DNA of 64,000 bases from Watersipora subatra (Eukaryota; Bryozoa; Gymnolaemata; Cheilostomatida; Watersiporidae). The stretch is from positions 57,082,248-57,146,247 of the forward strand of contig NC_088711.1 of NCBI RefSeq assembly GCF_963576615.1. Reading direction: 5' to 3'. Positions within the stretch are counted from its first letter, which is position 1, and each line of letters begins with the position of its first letter. The translations under genes were made by a program, and so were the position numbers. This document shows positions 45,601 to 49,290 of this stretch, piece after piece. Under the pieces are notes generated by a model. It ran no database searches, had not been told where the DNA came from, and was given only the letters and a program-made list of their open reading frames with translations.

Positions 45601-46818
45601 ACCAAGTCGTACACCTACCCAGAGTCATATAGTCACACAGGGTCATATGCAGTAACTAAGAGCTAATACATGCATAAAAATTAATTTACTCATATATTCA
45701 TATAATAGTGTCGTTATACACTGCAGTTGCACAAGCTTAAGGTGTATCGGAGTGATATTGTACTTCTTGTAGAAGCATTTCGTTGAATATGTAGACTGGA
45801 AAATGGTCATTCTGTTAACCCTATTTTAGTAGTTGGGTAGGATATGAACTAGCCAAAATGGGAGCTTTAGACTAGTTACAGAGAGTAGTGTTTGCTAGTA
45901 GTAGACTAGTTACAGAGTAGTGCTTGCTAGTAATAGAGTAGTTACACAAAGTAGTGTTTGCTAGTAGTAGACTATTCACAGTAGAGTTTGCTAGTAGTAG
46001 ACTAGTTACACAGAGTAGTGTTTGCCAGTAGTAGACTAGTTACACAGAGTAGTGTTTGCTAGTAGTAGACTAGTTACACAGAGTAATGTTTCCTAGTAGT
46101 AGACTAGTTCACAGAGTAGTGTTTGCTAGTAGTAGACTAGTTACACAGTGTATGTTTGCTATTAGTAGACTAGTTACACAGTGTATGTTTGCTAGTAGTA
46201 GACTAGTTACACAGAGTAATGTTTCCTAGTAGTAGACTAGTTACAGAAAGTAGTGTTTGCTTTAAACAGACTTATCACCATTTCTGTAAAAAAACAAGTT
46301 TTCATACGATTTGTAACGTATTTTCAATGCGTAATTGTTTTGAAACGTTTTGCATAAATTTTATTACAATGTAGATAGTGGCAGTTTGTTAAATGTGGAC
46401 CATAAAAGCTGTCAATTTGAAACCAAAACTACATGAGACTTTAGCCAGACGCTGTTCAGGTGTCTTTTCATCTACCAATAGTTCTCAAGTTTAAGACTTA
46501 TTAAAAGTTAACCGTTGATAAACCGGTGCACATCAAGTATATTAGTACATTTGTGCATTGCAGCAAACTGATACAGAGTTGTCCCCCACAGAAATGCTCA
46601 ATGAAATGGAGCATGAGCAGGAGAAGATGCACTCAAGGATGATAACTCCTGCAGGGCACTACATGATAAACATGGCAAAGCGCATTCTCTCGCCCGAGTC
46701 AGGGCAGAGCTTGCAGCTAGAATTTGACAAAGCTGATCCAGAAGCTGTTGAACTCATGAAGACATTGGACGTACGAGTCGTAGAACTCATTGCGAGCACG
46801 CCTTTCCTTAGCGAGTAG
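596..46818 (+). CDS. Large spliced gene: multi U1/matrin-type zinc-finger, SR-rich protein (5' end outside window)
   Basis: Twenty-three exons with consensus splice sites and matching phases join into one frame of 4,866 nt (about 1,621 aa plus stop): 596-692, 2016-2120, 4617-5605, 6555-6647, 7734-7805, 10714-10758, 14778-14819, 15167-15262, 17026-17068, 19092-19139, 19503-19520 (optional), 20202-20248, 20708-20797, 21962-22033, 22441-22494, 31396-31452, 33398-33445, 34716-34805, 35470-35641, 37981-38081, 40026-42191, 42282-42347, 46564-46818. Model domains in order: Ser/Thr/Lys-rich region (1-390), four C2H2 fingers with long His-His spacing (Cys/His 427/430/444/450; 480/483/501/508; 596/599/611/617; 671/674/691/697), SR-rich block (about 975-1160), C-terminal exon. 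U1/matrin fingers and RS domains are typical of nuclear RNA- or DNA-binding and splicing-related proteins, so such a role is inferred. Exact orthology is not recognised. The first methionine lies upstream of the window. The weakest exons are 1, 10, 11 and 16. Confidence 0.8.
2016..2120 (+). CDS. Exon 2 of the zinc-finger/SR gene, Cys-rich segment
   Basis: Acceptor ttgtag, donor GTTCGT, phase 1 in and phase 1 out. It encodes a compact, non-repetitive segment with CCLRC, GRCRDW and PPPKSTDDIV motifs. This looks like a genuine conserved block, possibly a metal-binding or protein-binding motif. I do not recognise the family. Confidence 0.55.
2480..2630. repeat. AT-rich palindromic microsatellite
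   Basis: Long TA/TAATAT tract with internal dyads, able to fold on itself, in the intron between exons 2 and 3. Confidence 0.6.
3335..3610. repeat. Dispersed repeat, relative of the 43026 arm
   Basis: TAGCCTGTCTTGACAAACTG to CTTTAGTAGAACTTAA matches 43020-43300 over its whole length with many substitutions. The stretch 3040-3150 matches the reverse of 43700-43800 and 48660-48780, so this is part of the same composite family. Confidence 0.7.
4617..5605 (+). CDS. Exon 3 of the zinc-finger/SR gene: Ser/Lys/Asp low-complexity repeats
   Basis: 989 nt, open throughout, from a ttttag acceptor (phase 1) to donor GTAAAG (phase 0). An in-frame ATG at 4577 followed by a hydrophobic stretch could suggest a separate secreted protein. 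However, the ATG lies in the polypyrimidine/acceptor region and the phase fits exon 2, so I treat it as intronic. The body consists of degenerate repeats of the type SK-S-x-x-S built from Ser, Lys, Asp and Asn. The end changes to a basic stretch, then an acidic and an aromatic segment (IYYNYFAE) that leads into the exon 4 helix. Confidence 0.7.
5851..6283 (+). mobile_element. Helitron-like/tRNA-containing repeat, copy A
   Basis: Starts TCTGTGTTTGTC and ends with a GC-rich block (CCGTGCAACGCCGAGCATTC) followed by ACTAG and T, at AT-rich flanks. A 5' TC and a 3' CTAG before T are Helitron hallmarks, but the hairpin is weak. On the minus strand, 5935-5997 resembles a tRNA, with B box GGTTCCGAGTTCAAATCC, so a tRNA-derived SINE is the alternative. 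Confidence 0.5.
6555..6647 (+). CDS. Exon 4 of the zinc-finger/SR gene, ends in first Cys of finger 1
   Basis: 31 codons, phase 0 at both ends, acceptor tgtcag and donor GTGAGT. It encodes a helical, Leu-rich segment ending HFICK. The Cys is the first zinc ligand of finger 1, and the intron falls between the two Cys ligands. Confidence 0.75.
6776..7161. repeat. 19-bp minisatellite, about 20 copies
   Basis: Unit TGTACTGTAGTGTCAAGTG with T/C-type variants (gtgtcta, gttgtg, gtggtg). Lies in the intron between exons 4 and 5 of the zinc-finger/SR gene. Confidence 0.9.
7734..7805 (+). CDS. Exon 5 of the zinc-finger/SR gene, finger 1
   Basis: 24 codons, phase 0, acceptor gttag and donor GTAAGT. 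Together with HFICK of exon 4 it gives C-x2-C-x13-H-x5-H. The ligands are the Cys of ICK, the Cys of LCK, the His of VTH and the His of MTH. The H-x5-H spacing is characteristic of U1/matrin fingers rather than classical Kruppel fingers (H-x3-4-H). Confidence 0.8.
8611..10447. mobile_element. Tigger-like element containing a 23-bp minisatellite
   Basis: The left end AGTCATACCTCGACATAC (8611-8628) is complementary to the right end GTATGTCGAGGTATGACTG (to 10447, followed by TA). About 100 bases inside the right end match the Tigger element at 54385-55634, including the block with GCGAGCTCAGT. The minisatellite begins directly after the left end. The region 9610-10330 is decayed interior without a usable transposase. 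Confidence 0.6.
8625..9606. repeat. 23-bp minisatellite, about 42 copies
   Basis: Unit approximately TGTGCCAACATAYGACATACCAG, with point variants (accatacg, aacaaatg, gtaccaac). Because 23 is not a multiple of 3, all frames cycle every 69 bp, and several long stop-free but meaningless frames result on both strands. The unit contains CGACATACcAGtGTG, which resembles the adjacent transposon end, so it probably arose from it. Confidence 0.9.
10714..10758 (+). CDS. Exon 6 of the zinc-finger/SR gene, linker
   Basis: A 45-nt exon, phase 0 at both ends, acceptor tttag and donor GTATGT. It encodes a charged linker with the motif HIDKKDEYGY directly after finger 1. Confidence 0.65.
11524..12357 (+). 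mobile_element. Helitron-like repeat, copy C, split by a MITE
   Basis: TCTCAAAATTCGTG start, AGCTATAGCTATTAAAAT core, tRNA-like stretch (about 11600-11640), then the TTA-flanked MITE, then the usual end GTGCAACGCCGGACATTCCA plus CTAG. Directly followed by copy B after a short TA run. Confidence 0.5.
11729..12227. mobile_element. PIF/Harbinger-like MITE with TTA target duplication
   Basis: Ends AGGCGCGGTCACACTATCGC and the complement of AGGCCCGTACACACTATCAC, flanked by TTA on both sides (11726-11728, 12228-12230). 499 bp, no transposase. It interrupts a Helitron-like repeat. Confidence 0.65.
12371..12776 (+). mobile_element. Helitron-like repeat, copy B
   Basis: TCTCAGCGTTAATC start, GATTAAAATTTTGGGACG core, tRNA-like part on the minus strand (B box around 12450), and an end CCAGGCATTCAACTAG that has lost the GTGCAACGC part. 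Confidence 0.5.
14312..14568. repeat. 18-bp minisatellite, about 14 copies
   Basis: Unit TATAGTTGTATAGCTTTG with single-base variants. It lies 210 bp before exon 7. A unit length divisible by 3 makes several open but repetitive frames. Confidence 0.9.
14778..14819 (+). CDS. Exon 7 of the zinc-finger/SR gene, ends in first Cys of finger 2
   Basis: A 42-nt exon, phase 0, acceptor ggcag and donor GTAAGT. It ends in SWFCD. The Cys is the first ligand of finger 2, with the same exon/ligand arrangement as exons 4 and 17. Confidence 0.7.
15061..15432. repeat. Left arm of an inverted duplication containing exon 8
   Basis: About 370 bp, including exon 8 and both flanking intron parts, matches the reverse complement of 18450-18797. 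The best preserved region is the exon (1 mismatch in 96). Small indels occur in the intron parts. Confidence 0.85.
15167..15262 (+). CDS. Exon 8 of the zinc-finger/SR gene, finger 2
   Basis: 32 codons, phase 0, acceptor ttacag and donor GTAAGC. With exon 7 it gives C-x2-C-x17-H-x6-H starting FCD-ICP. An almost identical copy of this exon (95 of 96 bases) lies in reverse orientation at 18597-18692. Confidence 0.8.
15826..15985. repeat. 27-bp minisatellite, about 5-6 copies
   Basis: Unit TGATTTATCACTACAYGAGYAGGTCCT, in the intron between exons 8 and 9. Confidence 0.8.
16262..16660. repeat. 400-bp polypyrimidine tract
   Basis: The plus strand is almost only C and T for about 400 bases, in irregular CTTTT/CCTCTT/CTCTCT mixtures. 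It lies in the intron between exons 8 and 9. Homopurine-homopyrimidine tracts can form triplex DNA. The open frames over it (Lys/Arg/Glu or Phe/Leu/Ser only) are compositional. Confidence 0.85.
17026..17068 (+). CDS. Exon 9 of the zinc-finger/SR gene
   Basis: A 43-nt exon, phase 0 in and phase 1 out, acceptor ttacag and donor GTAAGT. It encodes a helical stretch, EFIKDAKSLQD. It sits between the two arms of the inverted exon-8 duplication. Confidence 0.7.
17440..17545. repeat. Degenerate 19-22 bp repeat
   Basis: Four or five variants of GGCTCGACGCTGCATAGACT in a row directly left of the TTAA-flanked MITE. Confidence 0.5.
17558..18066. mobile_element. piggyBac-like MITE flanked by TTAA
   Basis: Ends CTCTTTGGCTAC and, at the right, the complement of CTCTTTCCCTAC, each bordered by TTAA (17554-17557, 18067-18070). 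TTAA is the piggyBac target. It contains two copies of GCCGATGTATYGGCTAT near the left end. 509 bp, no transposase; lies between exon 9 and the inverted exon-8 copy. Confidence 0.55.
18450..18797. repeat. Right arm of the inverted duplication
   Basis: Reverse complement of 15061-15432, situated in the intron after exon 9. The spacer between the arms is about 3.0 kb and contains exon 9, the polypyrimidine tract and the TTAA-flanked MITE. Confidence 0.85.
18597..18692 (-). pseudogene. Inverted copy of finger exon 8 (antisense to host gene)
   Basis: Read on the minus strand, these 96 bases equal exon 8 except for one base (Leu to Ile before the last Lys). The copy also keeps the ttacag acceptor and GTAAGC donor plus more than 100 bases of flanking intron on both sides. 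It cannot be spliced into the plus-strand transcript. It is either a recent inverted segmental duplication or, less likely, an assembly artefact. Confidence 0.85.
19092..19139 (+). CDS. Exon 10 of the zinc-finger/SR gene (candidate)
   Basis: A 48-nt exon with phase 1 on both sides, acceptor tttcag, donor GTAAGA. It encodes an Ala/Ser-rich segment with PLFSFQ. Placed here because the phases fit exon 9 and exon 12. It is short and low in complexity, so only moderately certain. Confidence 0.5.
19503..19520 (+). CDS. Candidate 18-nt micro-exon (exon 11)
   Basis: An 18-base open segment between an attcaag acceptor and a GTAAAT donor. It keeps phase 1 on both sides and would insert six residues (SCKAKD). 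Omitting it leaves the frame intact, so it may be alternative or spurious. Confidence 0.25.
20021..20065. repeat. 11-bp repeat, 4 copies
   Basis: CAACAAGGCAG repeated four times just upstream of exon 12, within its intron. Confidence 0.8.
20202..20248 (+). CDS. Exon 12 of the zinc-finger/SR gene
   Basis: A 47-nt exon, phase 1 in and phase 0 out, acceptor tttcag and donor GTAATT. It encodes QRIIAPIPAKVKVAE, a compact basic/hydrophobic segment that precedes the finger 3 exons. Confidence 0.6.
20708..20797 (+). CDS. Exon 13 of the zinc-finger/SR gene, ahead of finger 3
   Basis: 30 codons, phase 0, acceptor ttacag and donor GTGAGT. It encodes a helix (KKFDAMVRFQVEAK) and ends KFLCSMDS. The FLC is placed like the FC at the ends of exons 4, 7 and 17. 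Confidence 0.75.
21962..22033 (+). CDS. Exon 14 of the zinc-finger/SR gene, finger 3, GC donor
   Basis: 24 codons, phase 0, beginning CKNC and ending in H-x5-H: C-x2-C-x11-H-x5-H. The acceptor is ttttag. The donor reads GCAAGT, a GC-AG intron that otherwise fits the consensus. No GT donor nearby keeps the frame. Confidence 0.75.
22441..22494 (+). CDS. Exon 15 of the zinc-finger/SR gene
   Basis: 18 codons, phase 0, acceptor tttgcag and donor GTAAGT. It encodes NLYTKLETFGPKNLFLEF, which continues finger 3. The following intron is 8.9 kb and contains a P-type MITE, a large palindrome and the 30-bp minisatellite. Confidence 0.75.
22733..22810. repeat. Dispersed repeat shared with 26019-26094
   Basis: GGGAGTTGTGTGCACATGTG and AATCGCTTCGCTCTGTTTGG recur with small changes at 26019-26094. 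Origin unknown. Confidence 0.55.
24327..25114. mobile_element. P-type MITE with 8-bp target duplication
   Basis: Ends CATAGATATATAAACCTAGA and its complement to 25114. Both sides are flanked by the exact 8 bp AGTTATGC (24319-24326 and 25115-25122). The ends match the P-type element at 54182-56980. Contains a perfect 16-bp GC-rich hairpin at 24701-24737 (CTTTGGGTGGGTGGGC) and purine-rich inner repeats; no transposase. Confidence 0.8.
25224..25926. mobile_element. 703-bp palindromic foldback element, 8-bp target duplication
   Basis: Left arm from CACAGGTGTCCTT; right arm ends AAGGACACCTGTG. The arms (about 320 bp each) are almost perfect complements around a small centre near 25555-25600 that itself folds (AACTATCGGG with CCCGATAGTT). 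Flanked on both sides by the exact duplication GTTATTAT (25216-25223 and 25927-25934), which fits the hAT target pattern nTnnnnAn. Short open frames are mirrored between the two arms and are not genes. Confidence 0.85.
27071..30083. repeat. 30-bp minisatellite, about 100 copies, with higher-order repeats
   Basis: Unit CCTCCATAGTACCTAACCTC followed by TCTTAACATG or variants (TCTGAACCTG at the left end, TCTTACCATA, TCTTCACATA). The 30-bp register is kept without indels for 3 kb. Higher-order duplications are visible: 27241-27510 repeats at +330 bp, about 27721-28280 repeats at +600 bp, and 29191-29340 repeats at +720 bp. It lies in the 8.9-kb intron between exons 15 and 16. Reverse-strand open frames of up to 551 codons are by-products. 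Confidence 0.95.
30084..31395. other. Intronic sequence, nothing clear
   Basis: Unique-looking intron between the 30-bp minisatellite and exon 16. A phrase around 30820 (AGCTAAAGCATGACTGAC) recurs at 33140, indicating old dispersed repeats. Short open frames lack support. Confidence 0.4.
31396..31452 (+). CDS. Exon 16 of the zinc-finger/SR gene
   Basis: 19 codons, phase 0, acceptor cttatag and donor GTTAGT. It encodes GDPFYGHFESQDLIVKEAK, a non-repetitive segment without stops, in the phase required by exons 15 and 17. Confidence 0.6.
31980..32095. repeat. 12-bp minisatellite, about 9 copies
   Basis: Unit GACTACAGACGC, in the intron between exons 16 and 17. It translates as RRDY repeats in one frame, but without splice sites around it. 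Confidence 0.85.
32100..33397. other. Intronic AT-rich sequence
   Basis: No exon, RNA or complete mobile element seen between the 12-bp array and exon 17, apart from the short phrase shared with 30820. Confidence 0.4.
33398..33445 (+). CDS. Exon 17 of the zinc-finger/SR gene, ends in first Cys of finger 4
   Basis: 16 codons, phase 0, acceptor cttgtag and donor GTAAGT. It encodes a Lys/Tyr-rich stretch ending KKHFCG, which mirrors SWFCD (exon 7) and HFICK (exon 4). Confidence 0.7.
34716..34805 (+). CDS. Exon 18 of the zinc-finger/SR gene, finger 4
   Basis: 30 codons, phase 0, acceptor ttacag and donor GTACGT. It starts ICP like exon 8. Together with exon 17 it gives C-x2-C-x16-H-x5-H, ending THISSTEH. 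Confidence 0.75.
35470..35641 (+). CDS. Exon 19 of the zinc-finger/SR gene
   Basis: 172 nt, phase 0 in and phase 1 out, acceptor cttgtag and donor GTTAGT. The first part has three Cys and one His (GCIYMCAKDCIINH), possibly another metal-binding element. The second part is Ser-rich. Confidence 0.75.
35801..35962. repeat. 56-bp tandem repeat, three copies
   Basis: Copies start at 35801, 35857 and 35913 (GCGCAACTGAAGCTTGTATT onward) and are practically identical, so the amplification is recent. Intron between exons 19 and 20. Confidence 0.9.
36735..36985. repeat. Degenerate tandem repeat, about 40 bp unit, 6 copies
   Basis: Repeated core ATTATAGAGATTTGGTAAAT and AATAATGTACAT with substitutions and indels, in the intron between exons 19 and 20. 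Confidence 0.65.
37981..38081 (+). CDS. Exon 20 of the zinc-finger/SR gene
   Basis: 101 nt, phase 1 in and phase 0 out, acceptor ttttcag and donor GTTAAT. It encodes a Ser/Thr/Lys-rich stretch ending APRRLSLNSVQ. A Helitron-like repeat begins only 15 bp after the exon. Confidence 0.65.
38097..38596 (-). mobile_element. Helitron-like repeat, copy F
   Basis: Minus orientation: TCTCAATGTTTGTCCGC at the 38596 end; at the left CTAG followed by GTGAATGCCCGGCGTTGCAC. The plus strand at 38460-38535 is tRNA-like, with B box GGTTGCGAGTTCAAATCC. It begins 15 bp after exon 20. Confidence 0.5.
38601..39893. mobile_element. Tc1/mariner element, decayed
   Basis: Inverted ends CAGTAGTGATACAAATTATG and, at the right, CATAATTTGTATCACCACTG, flanked by TA on both sides (38599-38600 and 39894-39895). 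At 1,293 bp it is slightly shorter than an intact Tc1 element. It sits in the intron between exons 20 and 21, at the TC end of a Helitron-like repeat. Confidence 0.85.
38866..39482 (-). pseudogene. Broken Tc1 transposase
   Basis: Minus strand from ATG at 39482 (MPQHLTKEKRAVIIHLH). An in-frame TAG follows at about codon 18, then the paired helix-turn-helix region (RKIARDVGCSKKGVFTTICR, GRGKKK, SPLLASELKESTGTELAPST). A frameshift near 39100 leads into WSPEDWRAVLFSDEGTF, which holds the first catalytic Asp. After ECILPTIK the family sequence is lost, so the second Asp and the third acid are deleted. Not functional. Confidence 0.85.
40026..42191 (+). CDS. Exon 21 of the zinc-finger/SR gene: large SR-rich exon
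   Basis: A 2,166-nt open exon, acceptor tgcag and donor GTAAGT, phase 0. An initial Ser/Lys-rich stretch with basic KERKPLSEKKRKD is followed by about 190 residues dense in RS, SR, SS and RRS, typical of splicing-related RS domains. After that comes a non-repetitive block with aromatic motifs (ENAWKFYHSRYYSQSE and GFFMQAPNFENCYNSLY) that looks globular, then an acidic/Ser tail ending in a Lys/Glu coiled stretch. Tyr/Arg-rich elements just before the RS block may bind RNA. The alternative +1 frame stays open for 302 codons only because of the Arg/Ser codon bias. Confidence 0.9.
42282..42347 (+). CDS. Exon 22 of the zinc-finger/SR gene
   Basis: 22 codons, phase 0, acceptor atttcag and donor GTAAGT. 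It encodes a hydrophobic/helical segment (MSAFIADVVKGIIRLSTL). The downstream intron (4.2 kb) contains a Helitron-like repeat with internal palindromes and a 34-bp minisatellite. Confidence 0.75.
43026..43690. repeat. Inverted repeat pair, arms about 210 bp
   Basis: Left arm CCTGTCTTGACAAGCTGTTG to about 43235; right arm ends CAACAGCTTGTCAAGACAGG at 43686. The arms are well conserved, with a spacer of about 245 bp. The arm sequence recurs at 3340-3600. Confidence 0.75.
43877..44229. repeat. Palindrome of about 350 bp
   Basis: The arms pair from CTTAAAGATTGACTTACAAG inward (ACAGTTATTTGG, AGATTCACCATGTC, GTGGAAATGTGATTACA) around a short centre at about 44035-44060. Probably a foldback MITE inside copy G. 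Confidence 0.7.
45868..46262. repeat. 34-bp minisatellite, about 11 copies
   Basis: Unit GTAGACTAGTTACACAGAGT plus AGTGTTTGCTAGTA, with small deletions in several copies. Intron between exons 22 and 23. Confidence 0.85.
46564..46818 (+). CDS. Exon 23 of the zinc-finger/SR gene, C terminus and stop
   Basis: 84 codons plus TAG, acceptor ttgcag, phase 0. The protein end is charged and helical (EMLNEMEHEQEKMHSRM, then AGHYMINMAKRIL) and finishes ELIASTPFLSE. High complexity and normal codon use suggest a conserved C-terminal domain of unknown family. The first AATAAA downstream is at 47618-47623, so the 3'UTR may be about 0.8 kb. Confidence 0.8.
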   Translation, partial: QTDTELSPTEMLNEMEHEQEKMHSRMITPAGHYMINMAKRILSPESGQSLQLEFDKADPEAVELMKTLDVRVVELIASTPFLSE

Positions 46819-47617
46819 ACATCTATGTCAAGCTATGATTCATGTACATTCCTATTATACATTTACAGTGTTGTATAGTCGAGATTTTTTGAAACTGCTG
46901 TCATTTTTAAGCGTAATTTTTATGCACCTCTCGCTCAAATTTTATGGTGAAGACTCACAACTCTTCCTATTCAATCACACTCATTCCTTCCACTCACCGC
47001 ATCACTTGAGATGCTGTTGTGTTTGCAATGTTTCAATCGGTACACGTACTTTGTGCTAGATGTATCTAATGCAAAACAACTCGTTTGTGAGTATCAAAAC
47101 TGTGTTTTTGTTCGCTACAAGCTGGATATCGAGCAAGTAGATGGAAAGCATAACACTATGACATTATAGCACAATCGCAGCGATGACAAACCTAGAAAGG
47201 TCGTCAGAAATTTGAACAAAATACACTATATTTAGCATCCATTTTCACAAATTATACCATATACTTAACTTTATATTTATGAGAACAAACTTCAAAAGTT
47301 TGAATGAATGAGCAAAAGCTAGCCAACAGAAGTTCAAACGATCAGTCAGCTATCCTTGTCTACATCAGTAAATCAACAATAGTGTTTGAACTACCTGCAC
47401 GGTATTTACGCAACTCATACACTCATATGTAACTAGTTGTTCCAAATTTTGTACAGCTGATGAGGAAATACCCTGAATTTGAAAAAAGTAGTACCTTGAA
47501 CAATCTTCTCTTGTAGAGATTTGTGTAGAGCTAGAAAACTAGATTACACTTTTCAATCATCTCAATCGACTATGTGACAGGGTTTTAATAAGACGCATTC
47601 AAAACAGCAGCCAGAAA

Positions 47618-47623
47618 AATAAA
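47618..47623 (+). terminator. Candidate poly(A) signal of the zinc-finger/SR gene
   Basis: First AATAAA after the stop at 46818. No transcript evidence; a variant hexamer nearer the stop could be used instead. Confidence 0.3.
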
Positions 47624-48027
47624 CACAAAGTTATGTAACCACACAAGGCTCAACTCATTAATGTACCCAATGCCTGTACACACATGCCACACATGCTACA
47701 TGTACATTTATAAAGTTTCAGTCATTGAACATAAAGAAAGCCAAATTAGCCTCAATAATCTATATGCTATACCAATTTTTATAGCTGTTTAGCGGTTTGT
47801 GTTTTTTAATCAACATCTTTTTAATTTCAGTCGAATTTCTTGATTTTACTACTTACAGTACAACCAAAAACTAGAAGAGCTCATTTTAATTCACTGTCAA
47901 TAGTGACCAGTGTTGAGAAGTTTTTATTTATGTCATAAAACGCCATATCGCTAAAAGGGAATCTGCAATGTATTCCCTTGTTGAATACAAGTAGCTAGAG
48001 AGAGTCACTACTGAATTATATCACACA

Positions 48028-49290
48028 AGTAGATATACTCGGCTTTGCCTGGCTGGAAACTACAACTCAAATTTCTAATGTTTTTCTTGATTTTATTTTT
48101 GTACACCTATAAAAAGAAACCGGCATTACATGAAACTATTTAGGTGTAATACACTTTAATCAAATTGAACTTTTTCAGTTAATATACGTATCATTATATT
48201 TTTTGTCCATTCTCAGCAGCCATTACTATTATGAAATTGTATGTAACCTCATTTTCCTTTACAAAAATGTCCATGTTGGCCCTAACACCCGTTAGGGGTG
48301 GTGACTCCTAAAAACCTAGGGGAAGTATCTAAAATCCTCATTAAAAACTTCAGACCGTCCTGTTATCAGAAAGTTGGTTTCTAAGGGGAATATACACAAA
48401 CAAATGCATACATGAAATTTCGCTTATTTATTAGATAAATGTCCAAGTATTAAAATGGTTTTTGCACAAAAAACTTATTTTTTTAACATATACTACATTT
48501 ACCATTTTAACTTTTAAACTTCATATCTTGAGAAAAGTGTTTTGTGCAGCTCAAACAAATTAAGAGAAAAAAGAAACAATGAGTACATGGAAGTATGTGT
48601 ATAAAAAGGTTACTGTTGCAGCAGAAGCACGCTGTATTTAAAGTATTGATGGATAATACTGGTACCTCTCGATACTGGTACAACCGTAAAACTGAGATAT
48701 CTGACTATCTTTGTCAGATACTTGGTCTGACCAAAAGAGGAGATAATGTGTAGATAACTCCTACTCCAGATAATACAAAAACGGAAAATGTAGAGGCAAT
48801 TCCTACTCCAGATAATACAATTATTCACATGAAAAGTATTTAGCTTTTACAGATTCATCGAAACTGGAAATATGAGTGTAACATAACATTTGTAATTGAA
48901 ATGGAACATTTGAAAAATACAAATTAAAAAACATAGGTAATGGTAAAAAATTAGCTATTAAAACATAATTCAAAAAAGTAACAAAAGCGAAAGATAATAT
49001 TAATTAATAATGAAAGGCGCACATTTGGCATGTGCAATTGCAAAAGAGGTATACAGTATATGGTAAACACATAGAGAATAATAAGAAAAGCCTTGTGGTT
49101 ATGCGTGATTGTTATTAGACTTACGATTTGAATGCTGCAAGTATAAATCTACTACGAAGGTGATTTTTCGTTGCAAAAACTTTGTCGCAGACAGAGTTTT
49201 TGCAACGAAAAAACAGACAAACGACAGACAAACGGACAGACAAACGACAGACAAACGGACAGACAAACGACAGACACACAAACATTGAAA
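48028..49290 (-). mobile_element. Degenerate Helitron-like repeat, copy H
   Basis: CTCGGCTTTGCCTGGCTGG at the left takes the place of the usual GC-rich block. The segment 48480-48560 matches 42600-42690, 48655-48790 matches the 43700-43800 segment, and the right end gives TTTCAATGTTTGTGTGTCTG on the minus strand. Confidence 0.4.
49163..49290. repeat. Stem-loop followed by 18-bp repeats
   Basis: A strong inverted repeat, TTTTCGTTGCAAAAACT with AGTTTTTGCAACGAAAA, is followed by alternating GACAGACAAAC and GGACAGACAAAC units. It is near the end of a Helitron-like repeat. Confidence 0.65.
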
